A stretch of DNA of 64,000 nt from Thalassotalea sp. 273M-4 (GCF_041410465.1 NZ_CP166961.1:1674001-1738000), one strand, 5' to 3'. Shown: positions 1 through 9,935, counted from the first letter of the stretch. Notes: generated by a model from the sequence alone, not told the origin. Translations and numbers: made by a program.

Positions 1-14
1 CAAAAATAACTAAA

Positions 15-1478
15 ATGGTCAGGGATATGCTTAATATCGTTCTCCTCGGTTTTTTCAGTATTAGCTTGCTTTGGGCGGGCAACACCTATGCTGGTGGACC
101 AACAATGGAGAAAAAAGGTACGGTAAAAGTCCCCATATATAAATCAAAAACCCTAAAAATAGGCAAAGGTATTCATCGGGTATCGGTTGGTAATGCAAGT
201 ATTGCTGATATTTTAATTATCCGAGCAAGTGAATTATATATTGTTGGAAAGTCTCTTGGACATACCAATGTGATGCTATGGGATAAAAATGACCAAGTCC
301 TTGATGTTATAAACCTAGAAGTGTCGCATGATTTAAACGGCTTACGTGAGCGTTTATATCACTATTTACCGCAAGAAAACATTGGCATTGAAAGCTCTCA
401 AGGACAATTAATCTTAAGTGGTCAAGCCTCTTCCTTAGCTAAAATGAATATGGCGGTTGAACTTGCAAGCGCCTACGCGCAAGCTGCCAGTGCAAATTCA
501 CAGTACAGTAAAGTACTTAACATGCTCACTGTGGGAGGTGGACAACAAGTCATGTTGGAAGTCACTGTGGCAGAGGTACAAACAGAAGTAGCAAGACGTT
601 TAGACTCTAAGTTTTCGATGATTTTTGACGGCACCGATGGTCAAGCAGGGATTATATCGGGAGGCGATGTATTTGATGCTTTAGGTGTTAGTCCTGCAAT
701 TTCAAGGGGTTTTTTTGGTAGTTACCTCGATGGCGAAATGTTGCTTAACTTTGCTTTTGATGTTGCTAAACAGCATGGTTTAGCAAAAATTTTAGCAGAA
801 CCTAACATCACCGCATTAAGTGGCCAGCAGGCACAATTTTTATCCGGTGGCGAAGTGCCCGTGCCAGTACCTGGTCGTGATAATACAGGCGTTGAGTATC
901 GTGATTTTGGCGTAGGTGTTAATTTTTTACCAACCATTTTAGATAGTGGAAAAATTAATCTTAATTTAAATGTATTTGTAAGCGAATTAAGTAACGCCAA
1001 TGCGGTAACGATAAGACCTGAAGGCTCAGGTTCTGCCTTTGTGGTACCTTCTATTTTAAAACGAACCACTTCAACAACGGTAGAACTCGGCGATGGACAA
1101 ACCATTGCAATTGGTGGGTTGATCAGTGATAACTTGCGTGAAAGTGTCGATAAAATACCCGGCTTGGGTGATATTCCAATTCTAGGGCAGTTGTTCCGGA
1201 GTCAAGAGTTTGTCAAAGGGCAAACTGAATTGGTTATTCTGGTCACGCCTAGATTAGTTAGACCATTTAATAAACAAAATATTGTGTTACCAACCGATAA
1301 TTTTGTCCCCGTCGATGATTTAAGCTTTTATTTACTAGGTCAAATGACACCAAGGCACCCCCCTAAAACTCAAGATTCACTAAACCAAATAGAGAACAGA
1401 AATACCGTTATGTTGCCAGACAGCGGTGGAACAAAACAAGTTTATGGTCATCAATTAACCAATAATGAAGGAAACTAG
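15..1478 (+). CDS. Tad pilus outer-membrane secretin (RcpA/CpaC family)
   Basis: Outer-membrane secretin that forms the exit pore of a Tad (Flp) pilus. The N-terminus is a hydrophobic signal peptide (about residues 5-26), followed by a pilus-formation/BON-like periplasmic part (about 30-165) and a type II/III secretin domain (about 170-420) with the typical VPVP turn near residue 278 and GGLISD near 366. Length (487 aa) fits RcpA/CpaC. It heads a same-strand run of tad genes. The start is uncertain: the first ATG has no visible Shine-Dalgarno in the 14 bases available, and a second ATG at 27 would begin directly at the signal peptide. RcpC/CpaB, prepilin peptidase and pilin would be expected upstream, outside the window. 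Confidence 0.9.
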   Translation: MVRDMLNIVLLGFFSISLLWAGNTYAGGPTMEKKGTVKVPIYKSKTLKIGKGIHRVSVGNASIADILIIRASELYIVGKSLGHTNVMLWDKNDQVLDVINLEVSHDLNGLRERLYHYLPQENIGIESSQGQLILSGQASSLAKMNMAVELASAYAQAASANSQYSKVLNMLTVGGGQQVMLEVTVAEVQTEVARRLDSKFSMIFDGTDGQAGIISGGDVFDALGVSPAISRGFFGSYLDGEMLLNFAFDVAKQHGLAKILAEPNITALSGQQAQFLSGGEVPVPVPGRDNTGVEYRDFGVGVNFLPTILDSGKINLNLNVFVSELSNANAVTIRPEGSGSAFVVPSILKRTTSTTVELGDGQTIAIGGLISDNLRESVDKIPGLGDIPILGQLFRSQEFVKGQTELVILVTPRLVRPFNKQNIVLPTDNFVPVDDLSFYLLGQMTPRHPPKTQDSLNQIENRNTVMLPDSGGTKQVYGHQLTNNEGN

Positions 1479-1479
1479 T

Positions 1480-1743
1480 ATGTTATCCGAACGACAAACT
1501 AATGGTGTGCTATTGGCGGTAAGTATTTATTTGTTGAGTGCTTGCTCAAGTAACGACCCTTACCCAATTACCGATAGCATCGTTAATATTAAGCATCACC
1601 AAATACTCGATGCTACGTCATCTCAAACAAATGAAGGCATAGTAACCGGACTTAACGGAAGCTACGGAGAACAAGTGATAAAAAACTATGTTAAGTCAGC
1701 TGACAGCGATCTGCAAGAGGCAACGACAGGCATAGATAATTGA
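1480..1743 (+). CDS. Small tad-locus lipoprotein, unknown role
   Basis: Predicted 87-residue lipoprotein: a hydrophobic stretch ends in a lipobox-like LLSAC, after which the chain is short and polar with no recognisable domain. I chose the ATG at 1480 because AAGGA lies eight bases upstream; an earlier in-frame ATG at 1465 would overlap the secretin stop and place charged residues before the signal. It sits between the secretin and the TadG-like gene, where some tad loci carry a CpaD-type outer-membrane lipoprotein, but it is much shorter than CpaD and I see no homology. A role as pilotin or secretin partner is only a guess from position. Confidence 0.6.
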   Translation: MLSERQTNGVLLAVSIYLLSACSSNDPYPITDSIVNIKHHQILDATSSQTNEGIVTGLNGSYGEQVIKNYVKSADSDLQEATTGIDN

Positions 1744-1853
1744 TGATTTTAAGAAAGTAAAGTTAGCGATATTTACCTTAACATAGGTTTAGGACTCAAA
1801 AGGATTTTTATTGCTGATGCAATGAAAACAAACCCAACGTGGCGATATAACAG

Positions 1854-3299
1854 ATGAACACAGACATGAAGTTTTGCCAACAACAGTCAGAAAAAATTAT
1901 GCCAGATATCGAAGTGATTGATTTGAGTCATTGCGGTCATTACCAGCGTCAAACAGGTAATATTTTAGTGGTATTCACCATAGCTCTATTTGCTTTGATT
2001 GCATTGGCTGCCCTTGCTCTTGATGGTAATCATATGTTGTTGCATAAAACTCGCTTGCAAAATATTGTCGATGCCGCTGCACTTCATGCTGCTAAAGAGT
2101 TAGATCTTGGTGTAAGTCGTTCAGATGCTCGACAAGCTGCTATCGAAATGATAGATGCAAATCTTAATCACCCAGATAATCATGAGCTTCGTAGCGCGAT
2201 CACAACTAATATCACCGACTATGGTATCGCTCAATTAACCAGCCAAATTTGGGTAGATTTTTATCAGACCCCTGAAATAGATAATTCGACACCGAGTACA
2301 AATGGAGAATACGTTCGAATTAGGGTGAGTAATGTTTCGTTAAGCAATTTTTTAGCTCAAGTGATGAGTTTTAATAAGCAGGTTTCAGCAACCGCACAAG
2401 CAGGTCCAAGTACCAGATTAATTGAGTGCTATTATGATCTTGTGCCAATGCTGGTATGTGCCCCAGAACCCAATGATTTTAACCATAACGATGGTGATTT
2501 TTTTGGGCTTCCAATTAATAATGAGTCTTCACCACCAACGGGAGGTGGTTTATATGTTATGAAAGCTGGAGCGGGTACTGAGTCTATTGGGCCTGGAAAT
2601 TTTCAATTAATTCGTCTCAATGATGCTCAAGGCGGCGCCGACATCCGTGATGCGATGGCAGGTGCTTCAAACAGTAATGTGCCAACTTGTTTTGCACCAC
2701 CTGATCCAGCTACATCAACGCCAGGGGAGGGGATACCAACAGAGCCCGGCAATACCGTAGGCCCGCTCTCTCAAGGTTTAAATACTCGCTTTGGTAAATA
2801 CAATGGTCCAGTCAATGATGCTGATTTTCCGAGTGATAAAAATACTTGCGAGGGTCAAGTGATGACCATCAGCGAGCATACAAACGAACAAGATCAAAAC
2901 TATTTTACAATTGATACTGATACCAATAACGCTTACCGATATTATCACTACATACGGGACTCTTACGACGAAAGCCTATCAGCGAGCTGCACAGTACCTA
3001 TACATACTGATGGCACGACTGAAGAAACTAGGGTAAACGTCGCAGATGGACGTCGGGTACTTTCAGTTGTTGTTGGTGACTGCACCAACCAAACCAATGG
3101 CTCATCAAGCATTCCTTATTTAGGTTCAGGTTGCTTCTTTTTAACCCAAAGTGTGCAATCGGGAGGACAAGAATCATACGTCGTTGGAGAATTTCTTAAA
3201 GAATGTGGTGCTCTTGGGCTTCCCTCAGGTATAGCAGAAGATGGCATTGGGCCCTATACAATAGTGCTTTACCGAGTTCCCGGTTCGACTGATTCTTAG
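1854..3299 (+). CDS. TadG-like pilus assembly protein
   Basis: Inner-membrane-anchored TadG-type protein. Residues about 33-60 form one hydrophobic helix preceded by a Gly-Asn pair (RQTGNILVVF), the hallmark of the putative Flp-pilus assembly TadE/G domain, followed by a helix with DAAALHAAKELD that is typical of this family. The remaining 400 residues are a large, acidic, Asn/Thr/Gly-rich periplasmic portion with several cysteines, presumably disulphide-bonded. Length 481 aa is usual for TadG. It is followed after nine bases by two TadE-like genes, so the three pseudopilin-type proteins are probably made together. The long C-terminal part shows no von Willebrand MIDAS motif that I can recognise. 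Confidence 0.8.
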   Translation: MNTDMKFCQQQSEKIMPDIEVIDLSHCGHYQRQTGNILVVFTIALFALIALAALALDGNHMLLHKTRLQNIVDAAALHAAKELDLGVSRSDARQAAIEMIDANLNHPDNHELRSAITTNITDYGIAQLTSQIWVDFYQTPEIDNSTPSTNGEYVRIRVSNVSLSNFLAQVMSFNKQVSATAQAGPSTRLIECYYDLVPMLVCAPEPNDFNHNDGDFFGLPINNESSPPTGGGLYVMKAGAGTESIGPGNFQLIRLNDAQGGADIRDAMAGASNSNVPTCFAPPDPATSTPGEGIPTEPGNTVGPLSQGLNTRFGKYNGPVNDADFPSDKNTCEGQVMTISEHTNEQDQNYFTIDTDTNNAYRYYHYIRDSYDESLSASCTVPIHTDGTTEETRVNVADGRRVLSVVVGDCTNQTNGSSSIPYLGSGCFFLTQSVQSGGQESYVVGEFLKECGALGLPSGIAEDGIGPYTIVLYRVPGSTDS

Positions 3300-3308
3300 G
3301 TATAAGTC

Positions 3309-3782
3309 ATGAAGAGAAAAACGTTGATTTACCGTAAAAGAATATCAGGTTTGGCTGTTGTTGAGTTAACTTTAATGTTGCCTTTTTTACTGCTCATAAT
3401 TTTTTCGGTCGCAGAATTTTCTCGAATGCTATATCAATATAATGCACTAAATAAATTTGCTCGTGATGCCGCGAGATATATGAGTGTTCATGCGGTTAAT
3501 GGGACTACCTCAACAGTTGACTTATCATTAGCTCGTGACGAAGTACTCGCCTTGTTCATCCATGGAGATACCAGTGCATCACAAGAGCTTCTTCCTGGTC
3601 TATCTGCAGACAATATTACGACCATCACCTTATCGACTACGGGTAATTTTGTCACTATCAGTGTCAGTTATCATTGGCAACCGATGATATTTACCTCATT
3701 ACCTCATTTTATAACTAATGACTCGACAAATTTAGGTTTTCCATTAACGGTTAACTATACCATGAGGGCTTTAGGCGCATGA
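3309..3782 (+). CDS. TadE-like pseudopilin
   Basis: Predicted TadE family pseudopilin of the Tad pilus. The N-terminus is short and basic, followed by GLAVVELTLMLPFLLLIIF, with the conserved glutamate four to five residues into the hydrophobic helix that marks TadE/TadF prepilin-like processing. The helix continues into EFSRMLYQYNALNKFARDAARY, a typical TadE continuation. The C-terminal 100 residues are a beta-rich periplasmic domain. Length 157 aa fits. Its stop codon overlaps the next gene's start by four bases (ATGA), indicating translational coupling to a second TadE-like protein, as in TadE/TadF pairs. Which one corresponds to TadE and which to TadF cannot be decided from sequence alone. 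Confidence 0.85.
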   Translation: MKRKTLIYRKRISGLAVVELTLMLPFLLLIIFSVAEFSRMLYQYNALNKFARDAARYMSVHAVNGTTSTVDLSLARDEVLALFIHGDTSASQELLPGLSADNITTITLSTTGNFVTISVSYHWQPMIFTSLPHFITNDSTNLGFPLTVNYTMRALGA

Positions 3783-4255
3783 ACCGGTCTGTACAAGGTG
3801 TTTACACTGTTGAATTTGCCGTTGTAGGCAGTATCTTTTTTTTAGTTCTGTTTGCCGTACTCGAAGTTTCCCGATTAATGTATACCTGGAGCGTGCTAAC
3901 CGAGGTTTCACGCCGTGGAGCCAGATTAGCTGCAGTGTGTAACATTTTAACCGATCCTGGGCTTGATGGACAAACCATTGGCGCAAGTACAGGCATAGCC
4001 GGTATCGCATCATTCGAACAGCAAAGCTTATTACCTAATTTTAGTGCCAACAATGTGGCGGTGAGTTATCTAACACTTAACGGTTCCCAAGCCACTCACT
4101 TTAGTGATGTGCGCTTAGTTCGAGTAACGATCCAGAATTATCAGCATAATTTTTTGTTACCGGGCTTTTCGATAACCCTGAATTCACCTGATTTTTCAAC
4201 CACTATTCCACGTGAAAGTTTAGGAGTCAGTCGCTATGACTACACAAGTTGCTAA
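3779..4255 (+). CDS. TadE/TadF-like pseudopilin
   Basis: Second TadE-type pseudopilin (158 aa), with the same architecture as its upstream neighbour: short basic start, GVYTVEFAVVGSIFFLVLF with a glutamate near the helix start, then EVSRLMYTWSVLTEVSRRGARLAA. The first residues overlap the preceding gene through ATGA, so it is translationally coupled. The periplasmic part contains a few hydrophobic beta strands and ends in a lone Cys. In characterised Tad systems TadE and TadF are cleaved by the TadV prepilin peptidase and needed for pilus biogenesis; TadV is not in this window and is assumed to lie upstream or elsewhere. Confidence 0.85.
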   Translation: MNRSVQGVYTVEFAVVGSIFFLVLFAVLEVSRLMYTWSVLTEVSRRGARLAAVCNILTDPGLDGQTIGASTGIAGIASFEQQSLLPNFSANNVAVSYLTLNGSQATHFSDVRLVRVTIQNYQHNFLLPGFSITLNSPDFSTTIPRESLGVSRYDYTSC

Positions 4256-4286
4256 GTTCGTTAATAGCAATTATTAGGAGTGCAGT

Positions 4287-5528
4287 ATGAAGTCCAAATT
4301 GTTTAACTTGAATGCGGTTACCAAAGAACATCATGAGCCAATCTATAAAGATATTGAGCCTAATGTTACTTTTCCTTTTTCTGTGCAAGCTCTTCTAGTG
4401 TGCGAGGATGAAAAGGTGAATAAACAAATGAAAGCCTTATTAACACCTATTAATCGCTTGTCACTGATTATAAAAAATAAAATGGAACAAAAAGAAGAGT
4501 TAGCCCATGTAGTTATTGTTGTTTATTGTGGAAATGAACAACAAACAGCACAAGATTTAAAACAGGTGAATAATGAAAAGTCCAAGCTTATTTTAGTTGG
4601 AGATAACTTACCGCAACAGTTATTAAGACGCTCTCTTCACCTAAATTTATCTGACTTAGTTTCGTTAAAATCGGCAGAAGTAGACCTTCTTCCTTCCATT
4701 AAAAAAGCGGTAGAACAACTTGATTTACCTAGCCGGTTATGTCCTTTGGTATCAATTTTAAACGGTAAGGGAGGAGCTGGCGCCAGCTTCATTGCATGTG
4801 CATTAGCACAGGTGCTCTGTAAAAAGACTGAGGAAACCGTTGCCTTAGTTGATATGGATTTACAACATGGCACTCTGGCTGAAAGCTTAAACTTTACTCC
4901 TTCATATTTTCTCAACGACGCTTTAGATGATGTAGAAAAACTCGATGCAAGTGCAATGATCAATATCATGTGTCGTCGTGACAACTTAAGCCTTATGCCG
5001 GTACGTTCCTATTCGCTTTTGTCTGCAAATGATCGTGATAAGCAGGTAAAGTTTACGGCATTAATGAATAAAATGCGGGATCATTTTAAATTGGTGATGG
5101 CCGACCTGTCTCAAGGTTTAGACCACTTTTCTATCCCCGTAATTGAACAATCAGAAATCATATTAATTGTTGTTCAACAAAATATAGCCAGCATACGAGA
5201 AGCCAAGCACTTAATTGAACAGTTGACTTACAATATGGGCATAGACATTGCTCGTATCCACATCGTTGTTAATCGTTTTTCCACTAAACACAGCTCAATT
5301 GCACTAGATGATATCGCTAAAACCCTTAAAGTTGAACGAATAATTAAGGTCAATAATGATTATGAATTAGCAACGGCATGTACCGACTTAGGTAAATCCT
5401 TGCAGGAAATACAAGGCACAAAGCAACTAGAAAACGATCTTAATCGCATCGTTGCAGTGGTTGCTCCCCACCTTATAAAGTCAGAAGTCAAAACCGGTTT
5501 TTGGGCTAAATTAAAAGGACGGCTTTAA
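4287..5528 (+). CDS. TadZ/CpaE-like pilus localisation ATPase
   Basis: MinD/ParA-like protein of the CpaE/TadZ family (413 aa), which places the Tad machine in the cell. Residues about 1-150 form an atypical receiver-like domain without an obvious phosphoacceptor pattern. From about 155 a ParA-type ATPase fold begins with the deviant Walker A LNGKGGAGASF (about 157-167), and DMDLQHG gives the switch/Walker A' aspartate near 190. A good AGGAG ribosome site lies just before the ATG. The stop is immediately followed by the ATG of tadA with no gap, consistent with one transcript. Assignment to CpaE/TadZ relies on domain order and neighbours. Confidence 0.85.
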   Translation: MKSKLFNLNAVTKEHHEPIYKDIEPNVTFPFSVQALLVCEDEKVNKQMKALLTPINRLSLIIKNKMEQKEELAHVVIVVYCGNEQQTAQDLKQVNNEKSKLILVGDNLPQQLLRRSLHLNLSDLVSLKSAEVDLLPSIKKAVEQLDLPSRLCPLVSILNGKGGAGASFIACALAQVLCKKTEETVALVDMDLQHGTLAESLNFTPSYFLNDALDDVEKLDASAMINIMCRRDNLSLMPVRSYSLLSANDRDKQVKFTALMNKMRDHFKLVMADLSQGLDHFSIPVIEQSEIILIVVQQNIASIREAKHLIEQLTYNMGIDIARIHIVVNRFSTKHSSIALDDIAKTLKVERIIKVNNDYELATACTDLGKSLQEIQGTKQLENDLNRIVAVVAPHLIKSEVKTGFWAKLKGRL

Positions 5529-6884
5529 ATGCAATTATCTTCACAAACCCAGAACACATCCGTTTCCGCCGTCGATGAAGTCGACCATCCCTATCTCGCT
5601 TTAAGTAATGAAGAGTTAGAGATAAAACAGGCTACATTTGCCAAGATTTTACAAATGATTGACTTATCCGTATTGGAGAACATGAACGAAAGTCAGGCGA
5701 AAGAGCAAATAAGCGAAGTCGCCAATCATTTACTCAATGACACTCATCAACCAATAAACCTCGCTACTCGACAAAAAATTATAGCGTTAATCTTTGATGA
5801 AATATTGGGACTTGGTCCCTTGGAGTCTTTGTTAGCTGATAGCAGTATTTCAGATATTTTAATTAATAGTCACGACAATATTTACGTTGAACGGTTTGGC
5901 AAATTGGAAAGAGTGCCTGTTAAGTTTTATGACGATGCTCACCTACTTAATATTATTGATCGCATCGTATCGAGTGTAGGTCGAAGAATTGATGAATCAT
6001 CGCCAATGGTCGATGCCAGATTACAAGATGGTTCCCGCGTGAATGCCATTATTCCGCCTTTAGCTCTAGACGGGCCCAGTATGTCTATTCGTCGCTTTAC
6101 GGTTGATAAACTCACAGCACAGCAACTCATTGACTACGGTTCTATGAGCCCTGAAATAGGTCAGCTTATAGAGGCTGTTGTAATGGGAAAACTTAACGTG
6201 CTTATCTCTGGCGGTACCGGTAGTGGCAAAACCACTTTGTTAAATATTCTGTCTGGTTATATTCCTGAGGATGAGCGCATTATTACCATAGAAGATTCGG
6301 CTGAATTACAATTACAACAACCACACACGGTACGCCTTGAAACACGAATAGCCAACATTGAGGGGGTTGGAGAAGTCACTCAAAGAGACTTGGTCAGAAA
6401 TACCTTAAGGATGCGCCCCGATAGAATTGTCATAGGAGAAGTTCGTGGTGCCGAAGCCGTTGATATGCTCGCGGCAATGAATACAGGGCACGAAGGATCT
6501 CTAACGACATTGCATGCAAACACCCCAAGGGATGCACTAGGTCGTTTAGAAAATATGATTTGTATGGCCGGTTTTGATATGCCAATAAAGAACATCAGAG
6601 CACAAATCGCCTCGGCTATTGACGTTGTTATTCAACTGCAACGAAATGAAGATGGTAAGCGACGAATTACCAGTGTACAGGAGATCAATGGCATGGAAGG
6701 AGAAGTTATTACCATGTCTGAAATATTTAGCTTTAAACGACACGGAAAAGATGAACAAGGTAATATCTTAGGGCAATTTACCAGTAGTGGGGTGGTACCT
6801 AATTTTGTAAAAGATTTTAGAGCTAAAGGTATCCATTTACCCAATACCATTTTTGGACTTAATGACGATCTATTAAGTTTTTAG
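5529..6884 (+). CDS. tadA: Tad pilus motor ATPase TadA/CpaF
   Basis: Cytoplasmic secretion ATPase of the type II/IV (VirB11/GspE) superfamily that powers Tad pilus extension and probably retraction. The chain shows an N-terminal helical domain, then the CpaF core: Walker [12 protein letters not shown] near residue 228, the Asp box around IEDSAEL (about 256), Walker [13 protein letters not shown] near 298 and the His box [10 protein letters not shown] near 325. Length 451 aa is normal for TadA. It abuts cpaE/tadZ upstream and is followed after eight bases by tadB, with an AGGAGG ribosome site spanning its own stop. Family identity is very clear; the symbol follows Aggregatibacter usage. Confidence 0.95.
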   Translation: MQLSSQTQNTSVSAVDEVDHPYLALSNEELEIKQATFAKILQMIDLSVLENMNESQAKEQISEVANHLLNDTHQPINLATRQKIIALIFDEILGLGPLESLLADSSISDILINSHDNIYVERFGKLERVPVKFYDDAHLLNIIDRIVSSVGRRIDESSPMVDARLQDGSRVNAIIPPLALDGPSMSIRRFTVDKLTAQQLIDYGSMSPEIGQLIEAVVMGKLNVLISGGTGSGKTTLLNILSGYIPEDERIITIEDSAELQLQQPHTVRLETRIANIEGVGEVTQRDLVRNTLRMRPDRIVIGEVRGAEAVDMLAAMNTGHEGSLTTLHANTPRDALGRLENMICMAGFDMPIKNIRAQIASAIDVVIQLQRNEDGKRRITSVQEINGMEGEVITMSEIFSFKRHGKDEQGNILGQFTSSGVVPNFVKDFRAKGIHLPNTIFGLNDDLLSF

Positions 6885-6892
6885 GAGGTTTA

Positions 6893-7858
6893 ATGAGTAA
6901 TCAGCTTATATTTTTGCTTTTAGTCTTTGCTGCCGTGTTGTTTTTGACACAAACGCTTTTTGTGTCTATTTATAACCCGCAGCGCGCAAAAACCAAAGAG
7001 TTGAAAAAACAACTTAGAGAGTTAGCTGGCGAAGAAGGAATGCATGTCAATTTACTTCTGAATGCTCGGGTAAAAAAACTTTCACCAATATTTGCTCGAC
7101 TTGAGAAAATTGAATTTATAGAAAATTTGACCTGCAATCTGGAAATGTCAGGCTCTAAGATGTTTGGTCATCAATACCTATTATTACTGCTTGCCACACT
7201 TATTGTGTCAATACCAATCGTTTGGTTCTACACTTTTGATCTTGTCTTTATTATCGTTTGGGCCCTAATTGTTATTGTGTTCTTTTGGCTTCGATTAAAA
7301 CGAGCAGTAAATAATCGGTTAGAACAAATTGAAATGCAATTTCCAGAGTCGTTAGATGTGCTCAAACGCGGCCTGCAAGCAGGGTATGCTTTTTCTGAAG
7401 CAATTAAATTGGTCGTTGATGAGACCTATGGCCCTTTGAGTGATGAATTTAACGTGCTGTTTAAACAAATAAATTTTGGCGCAGATGTTAAAACCGCATT
7501 AATGACGTTCGTCAACCGAGTTCCCACTACTTCCGCTATGGCATTTGTGAGTGCTGTCAGTATACAGAAAGAAACAGGGGGGAATTTAGCGGAAAAAATT
7601 GATGGTTTATCCAAGGTTATTAGGCAACGTTTTAAGTTTAAGCGTAGAGTAAAAACCTTATCCGCTGAAGGGCGACTGTCTGCCTGGGTATTGGTTCTAA
7701 CACCGTTTGTTCTATTTGCTATTTTATACTTTTCTTCTCCAGGCTATGTCAGCACTTTATTCGAGTCAGAACAAGGCATTGACTTATTAAAGTGGGGGGG
7801 TGTCGCTATGGTCGTTGGCATCGTCTGGATTAATAAATTAATAAATATTGAGCTATAA
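6893..7858 (+). CDS. tadB: Tad inner-membrane platform protein TadB
   Basis: Type II secretion F-domain protein (GspF/TadB family, 321 aa) that forms, with TadC, the inner-membrane platform on which the TadA motor works. An N-terminal membrane helix (about 3-22) is followed by a cytoplasmic stretch, a pair of hydrophobic segments (about 92-140), the T2SSF domain with FPESLDVLKRGLQAGYAFSEAI (about 153-175), and two C-terminal membrane segments (about 260-318). The ATG is preceded by TTTTTAGGAGGTTT, a strong ribosome site overlapping the tadA stop. Only three bases separate its stop from tadC, supporting a co-transcribed pair. Confidence 0.93.
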   Translation: MSNQLIFLLLVFAAVLFLTQTLFVSIYNPQRAKTKELKKQLRELAGEEGMHVNLLLNARVKKLSPIFARLEKIEFIENLTCNLEMSGSKMFGHQYLLLLLATLIVSIPIVWFYTFDLVFIIVWALIVIVFFWLRLKRAVNNRLEQIEMQFPESLDVLKRGLQAGYAFSEAIKLVVDETYGPLSDEFNVLFKQINFGADVKTALMTFVNRVPTTSAMAFVSAVSIQKETGGNLAEKIDGLSKVIRQRFKFKRRVKTLSAEGRLSAWVLVLTPFVLFAILYFSSPGYVSTLFESEQGIDLLKWGGVAMVVGIVWINKLINIEL

Positions 7859-7861
7859 ATT

Positions 7862-8815
7862 ATGGATTTTATTTTCAGTTTAATTACAAGTCTTACCGAT
7901 GATCCTATGACAACCCGTTGGGTGGTATATATAGGTGCGCTGTTGGCGGGTGTTACCCTTGCTGTGGCATTAGGGTTTGTATATTCGGGTTTGTACTCAC
8001 CGGTACGTATTAAGTTGCAAAAGCTCCAAAATCAAGCCGTTGATCAACAAGATACCGGCAAACGTTCATCATTAGAACATTCTTTAGAAAATCTATCGTT
8101 TCTGGACAAACAATTTTCAGGGGATAAAAAGACTCGGCGTTTGCTTATTCATGCCGGCTTTCACTCAGAAAATGCATTGAAGCTGTATAATGCGCTAAAA
8201 CTATTATTATTATTAATTGGCCTTATTTTAGCCGCAGCTGTTTCTTACTTATTTCCCACTTTATCTACCTTCGTCACATTTTATCTAGTCGCTCTAATTT
8301 GTGGTATTTGTTATTTACTTCCTGGGATGGTTATCACCTATTTAGCGAATAAGCGAATGGCAACCTTACGCCGAGCTTTCCCTGATGCCCTTGACTTACT
8401 CGTGGTTTGCTGTGAATCGGGTTTAGGTTTATTAGAATCATTGCAACGTGTAAGTAAGGAAATGGCGTTTGTTCATCCCGACTTATCTGAAGAAATAAGT
8501 CTTGTCTGCAGTAAAGTAAGAATGGGGTTTAGCATGCAACAAGCATTACATGAATTTTCTGAACGCACCGGTTTAGAGGACATCCGAGGTTTAAATTCAG
8601 TTATTGTGCAAAGTCTTCGTTTAGGCACGGGTATTGCTAAAACTTTACGAGTTTATGCAGATGAATACCGAGATAAGAGGTTGCAACAAGCAGAAGAAAT
8701 GGCTGCAAAAGTGGGTGTTAAAATGATATTTCCAATGATGGTTTGCATTTGGCCCTCTTTCTTTATTGTCGCCGTTGGACCAGCTATATTAAAAGTATTG
8801 GCGGTTTTTAAATAA
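7862..8815 (+). CDS. tadC: Tad inner-membrane platform protein TadC
   Basis: Second T2SSF/GspF-domain protein (317 aa), partner of TadB. It has an N-terminal membrane segment (about 20-43), a cytoplasmic linker, a helix pair (about 113-160), then the F domain with FPDALDLLVVCCESGLGLLESLQRV (about 172-196) and a C-terminal membrane helix that ends the chain (about 290-312). Membership is clear from the duplicated arrangement tadA-tadB-tadC and the conserved FPDALDLL motif. It starts three bases after tadB with no good Shine-Dalgarno, so translation is probably coupled. Confidence 0.93.
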   Translation: MDFIFSLITSLTDDPMTTRWVVYIGALLAGVTLAVALGFVYSGLYSPVRIKLQKLQNQAVDQQDTGKRSSLEHSLENLSFLDKQFSGDKKTRRLLIHAGFHSENALKLYNALKLLLLLIGLILAAAVSYLFPTLSTFVTFYLVALICGICYLLPGMVITYLANKRMATLRRAFPDALDLLVVCCESGLGLLESLQRVSKEMAFVHPDLSEEISLVCSKVRMGFSMQQALHEFSERTGLEDIRGLNSVIVQSLRLGTGIAKTLRVYADEYRDKRLQQAEEMAAKVGVKMIFPMMVCIWPSFFIVAVGPAILKVLAVFK

Positions 8816-8867
8816 ACCTATGAAGCTGCTAATAAAACCTTAAAGTTAAATAAAAATAGGCGAGCGA

Positions 8868-9935
8868 ATGACAACAAGAATAACTTCGAAGCTACTGCTT
8901 TTGTTGATGGCATGTATTTTATTAGGATGTCAAACGACTGATTCAAAAAAATCGACCAAGAATGCACTCAATAGACAAGATTTATTAGCTGGGCAGGGGA
9001 TCAGTTCGATAGCTGAAAATCTAACATATGACAAAGCACTTACCTTAGCTAGAAAAGCAGAAACAAGTCAGGAAATGGATAAAGCCTTGTTTTACTATAT
9101 TCATTGCTTAGAGCAGAAACCCAATGATGCCGAAATTTTATTACGCATTGGTAGAATTCATGACCTTGATGGGCGCGATGATATTGCTGCTAAGGCATAT
9201 AAAGAAGCGTTAAGTTCTGATCCAGGTTTGCTCTTAGCGCATCAACATTTGGGCATAATAGAAATGGAAAGGCGCCAATACTCAAAGGCGCAAGAGCACC
9301 TTCAAAAAGCGATATTGTTGGATCAAAAAAGGTTACGAACCTTAGGGACAAAAAGACAGTTTGGTTACCATACCCTTGATGATGAGTCCCCGGTTGATTC
9401 ATATAACGCATCAGGCGTCATCGAAGATATGCACCGTAACTTTATGTTAGCTCGGATTTATTACAAATTAGCGCTAACCAAACAACAAACAGCCATAATA
9501 ATGGCTAACCTCGGTTATTCTTTTTACCTAACGGGTGAATTGACAGCAGCTGAACGCTATTTTCGTGATGCCATTAATCTTGATAATGATTACACAAAGG
9601 CCTGGAGTAATTTGGGCTTAGTTTACGCCCGCAAGGGGCTGTACGATCGCGCTTTAACGACGCTTAAACAGGTGATGCATGAATATGAGGCATACAATGA
9701 TATAGGGTATTTTCTTATGCTTGAAGGGCGCCTTGAACAAGCAGAATATTTTTTTCAATCTGCTATTGATTCATCACCTCGCTACTTCAGTAAAGCATAT
9801 GCAAACTTAGAACAAGTAAAGTTAAAAAAACGTGAGAAATTTTTGCAACAACAAGGCAACAATGCCGGGACAATTGAGCCACAAGGTTCGGCAGATAAGA
9901 TACTCCCCCTAGCAGAAAACAATGCACAAAGATGA
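8868..9935 (+). CDS. tadD: TadD-like TPR lipoprotein
   Basis: Predicted outer-membrane or periplasmic lipoprotein with tetratricopeptide repeats, the usual TadD component that helps secretin assembly in Tad systems. The signal peptide ends in the lipobox LLGC (Cys about residue 21). TPR motifs are visible at about 65-100 (ALFYYIHCLEQKPNDAEILLRIGRIH), 100-170, and again at 210-310 (a TAERYFRDAINLDNDYTKAWSNLGLVYARKG-like pattern, shown here only in part). A short Gln/Asn-rich tail follows. It is the last gene of the tad run, 52 bases after tadC, with AATAGGCGAG ahead of the ATG. The next gene is convergent. Confidence 0.82.
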   Translation: MTTRITSKLLLLLMACILLGCQTTDSKKSTKNALNRQDLLAGQGISSIAENLTYDKALTLARKAETSQEMDKALFYYIHCLEQKPNDAEILLRIGRIHDLDGRDDIAAKAYKEALSSDPGLLLAHQHLGIIEMERRQYSKAQEHLQKAILLDQKRLRTLGTKRQFGYHTLDDESPVDSYNASGVIEDMHRNFMLARIYYKLALTKQQTAIIMANLGYSFYLTGELTAAERYFRDAINLDNDYTKAWSNLGLVYARKGLYDRALTTLKQVMHEYEAYNDIGYFLMLEGRLEQAEYFFQSAIDSSPRYFSKAYANLEQVKLKKREKFLQQQGNNAGTIEPQGSADKILPLAENNAQR

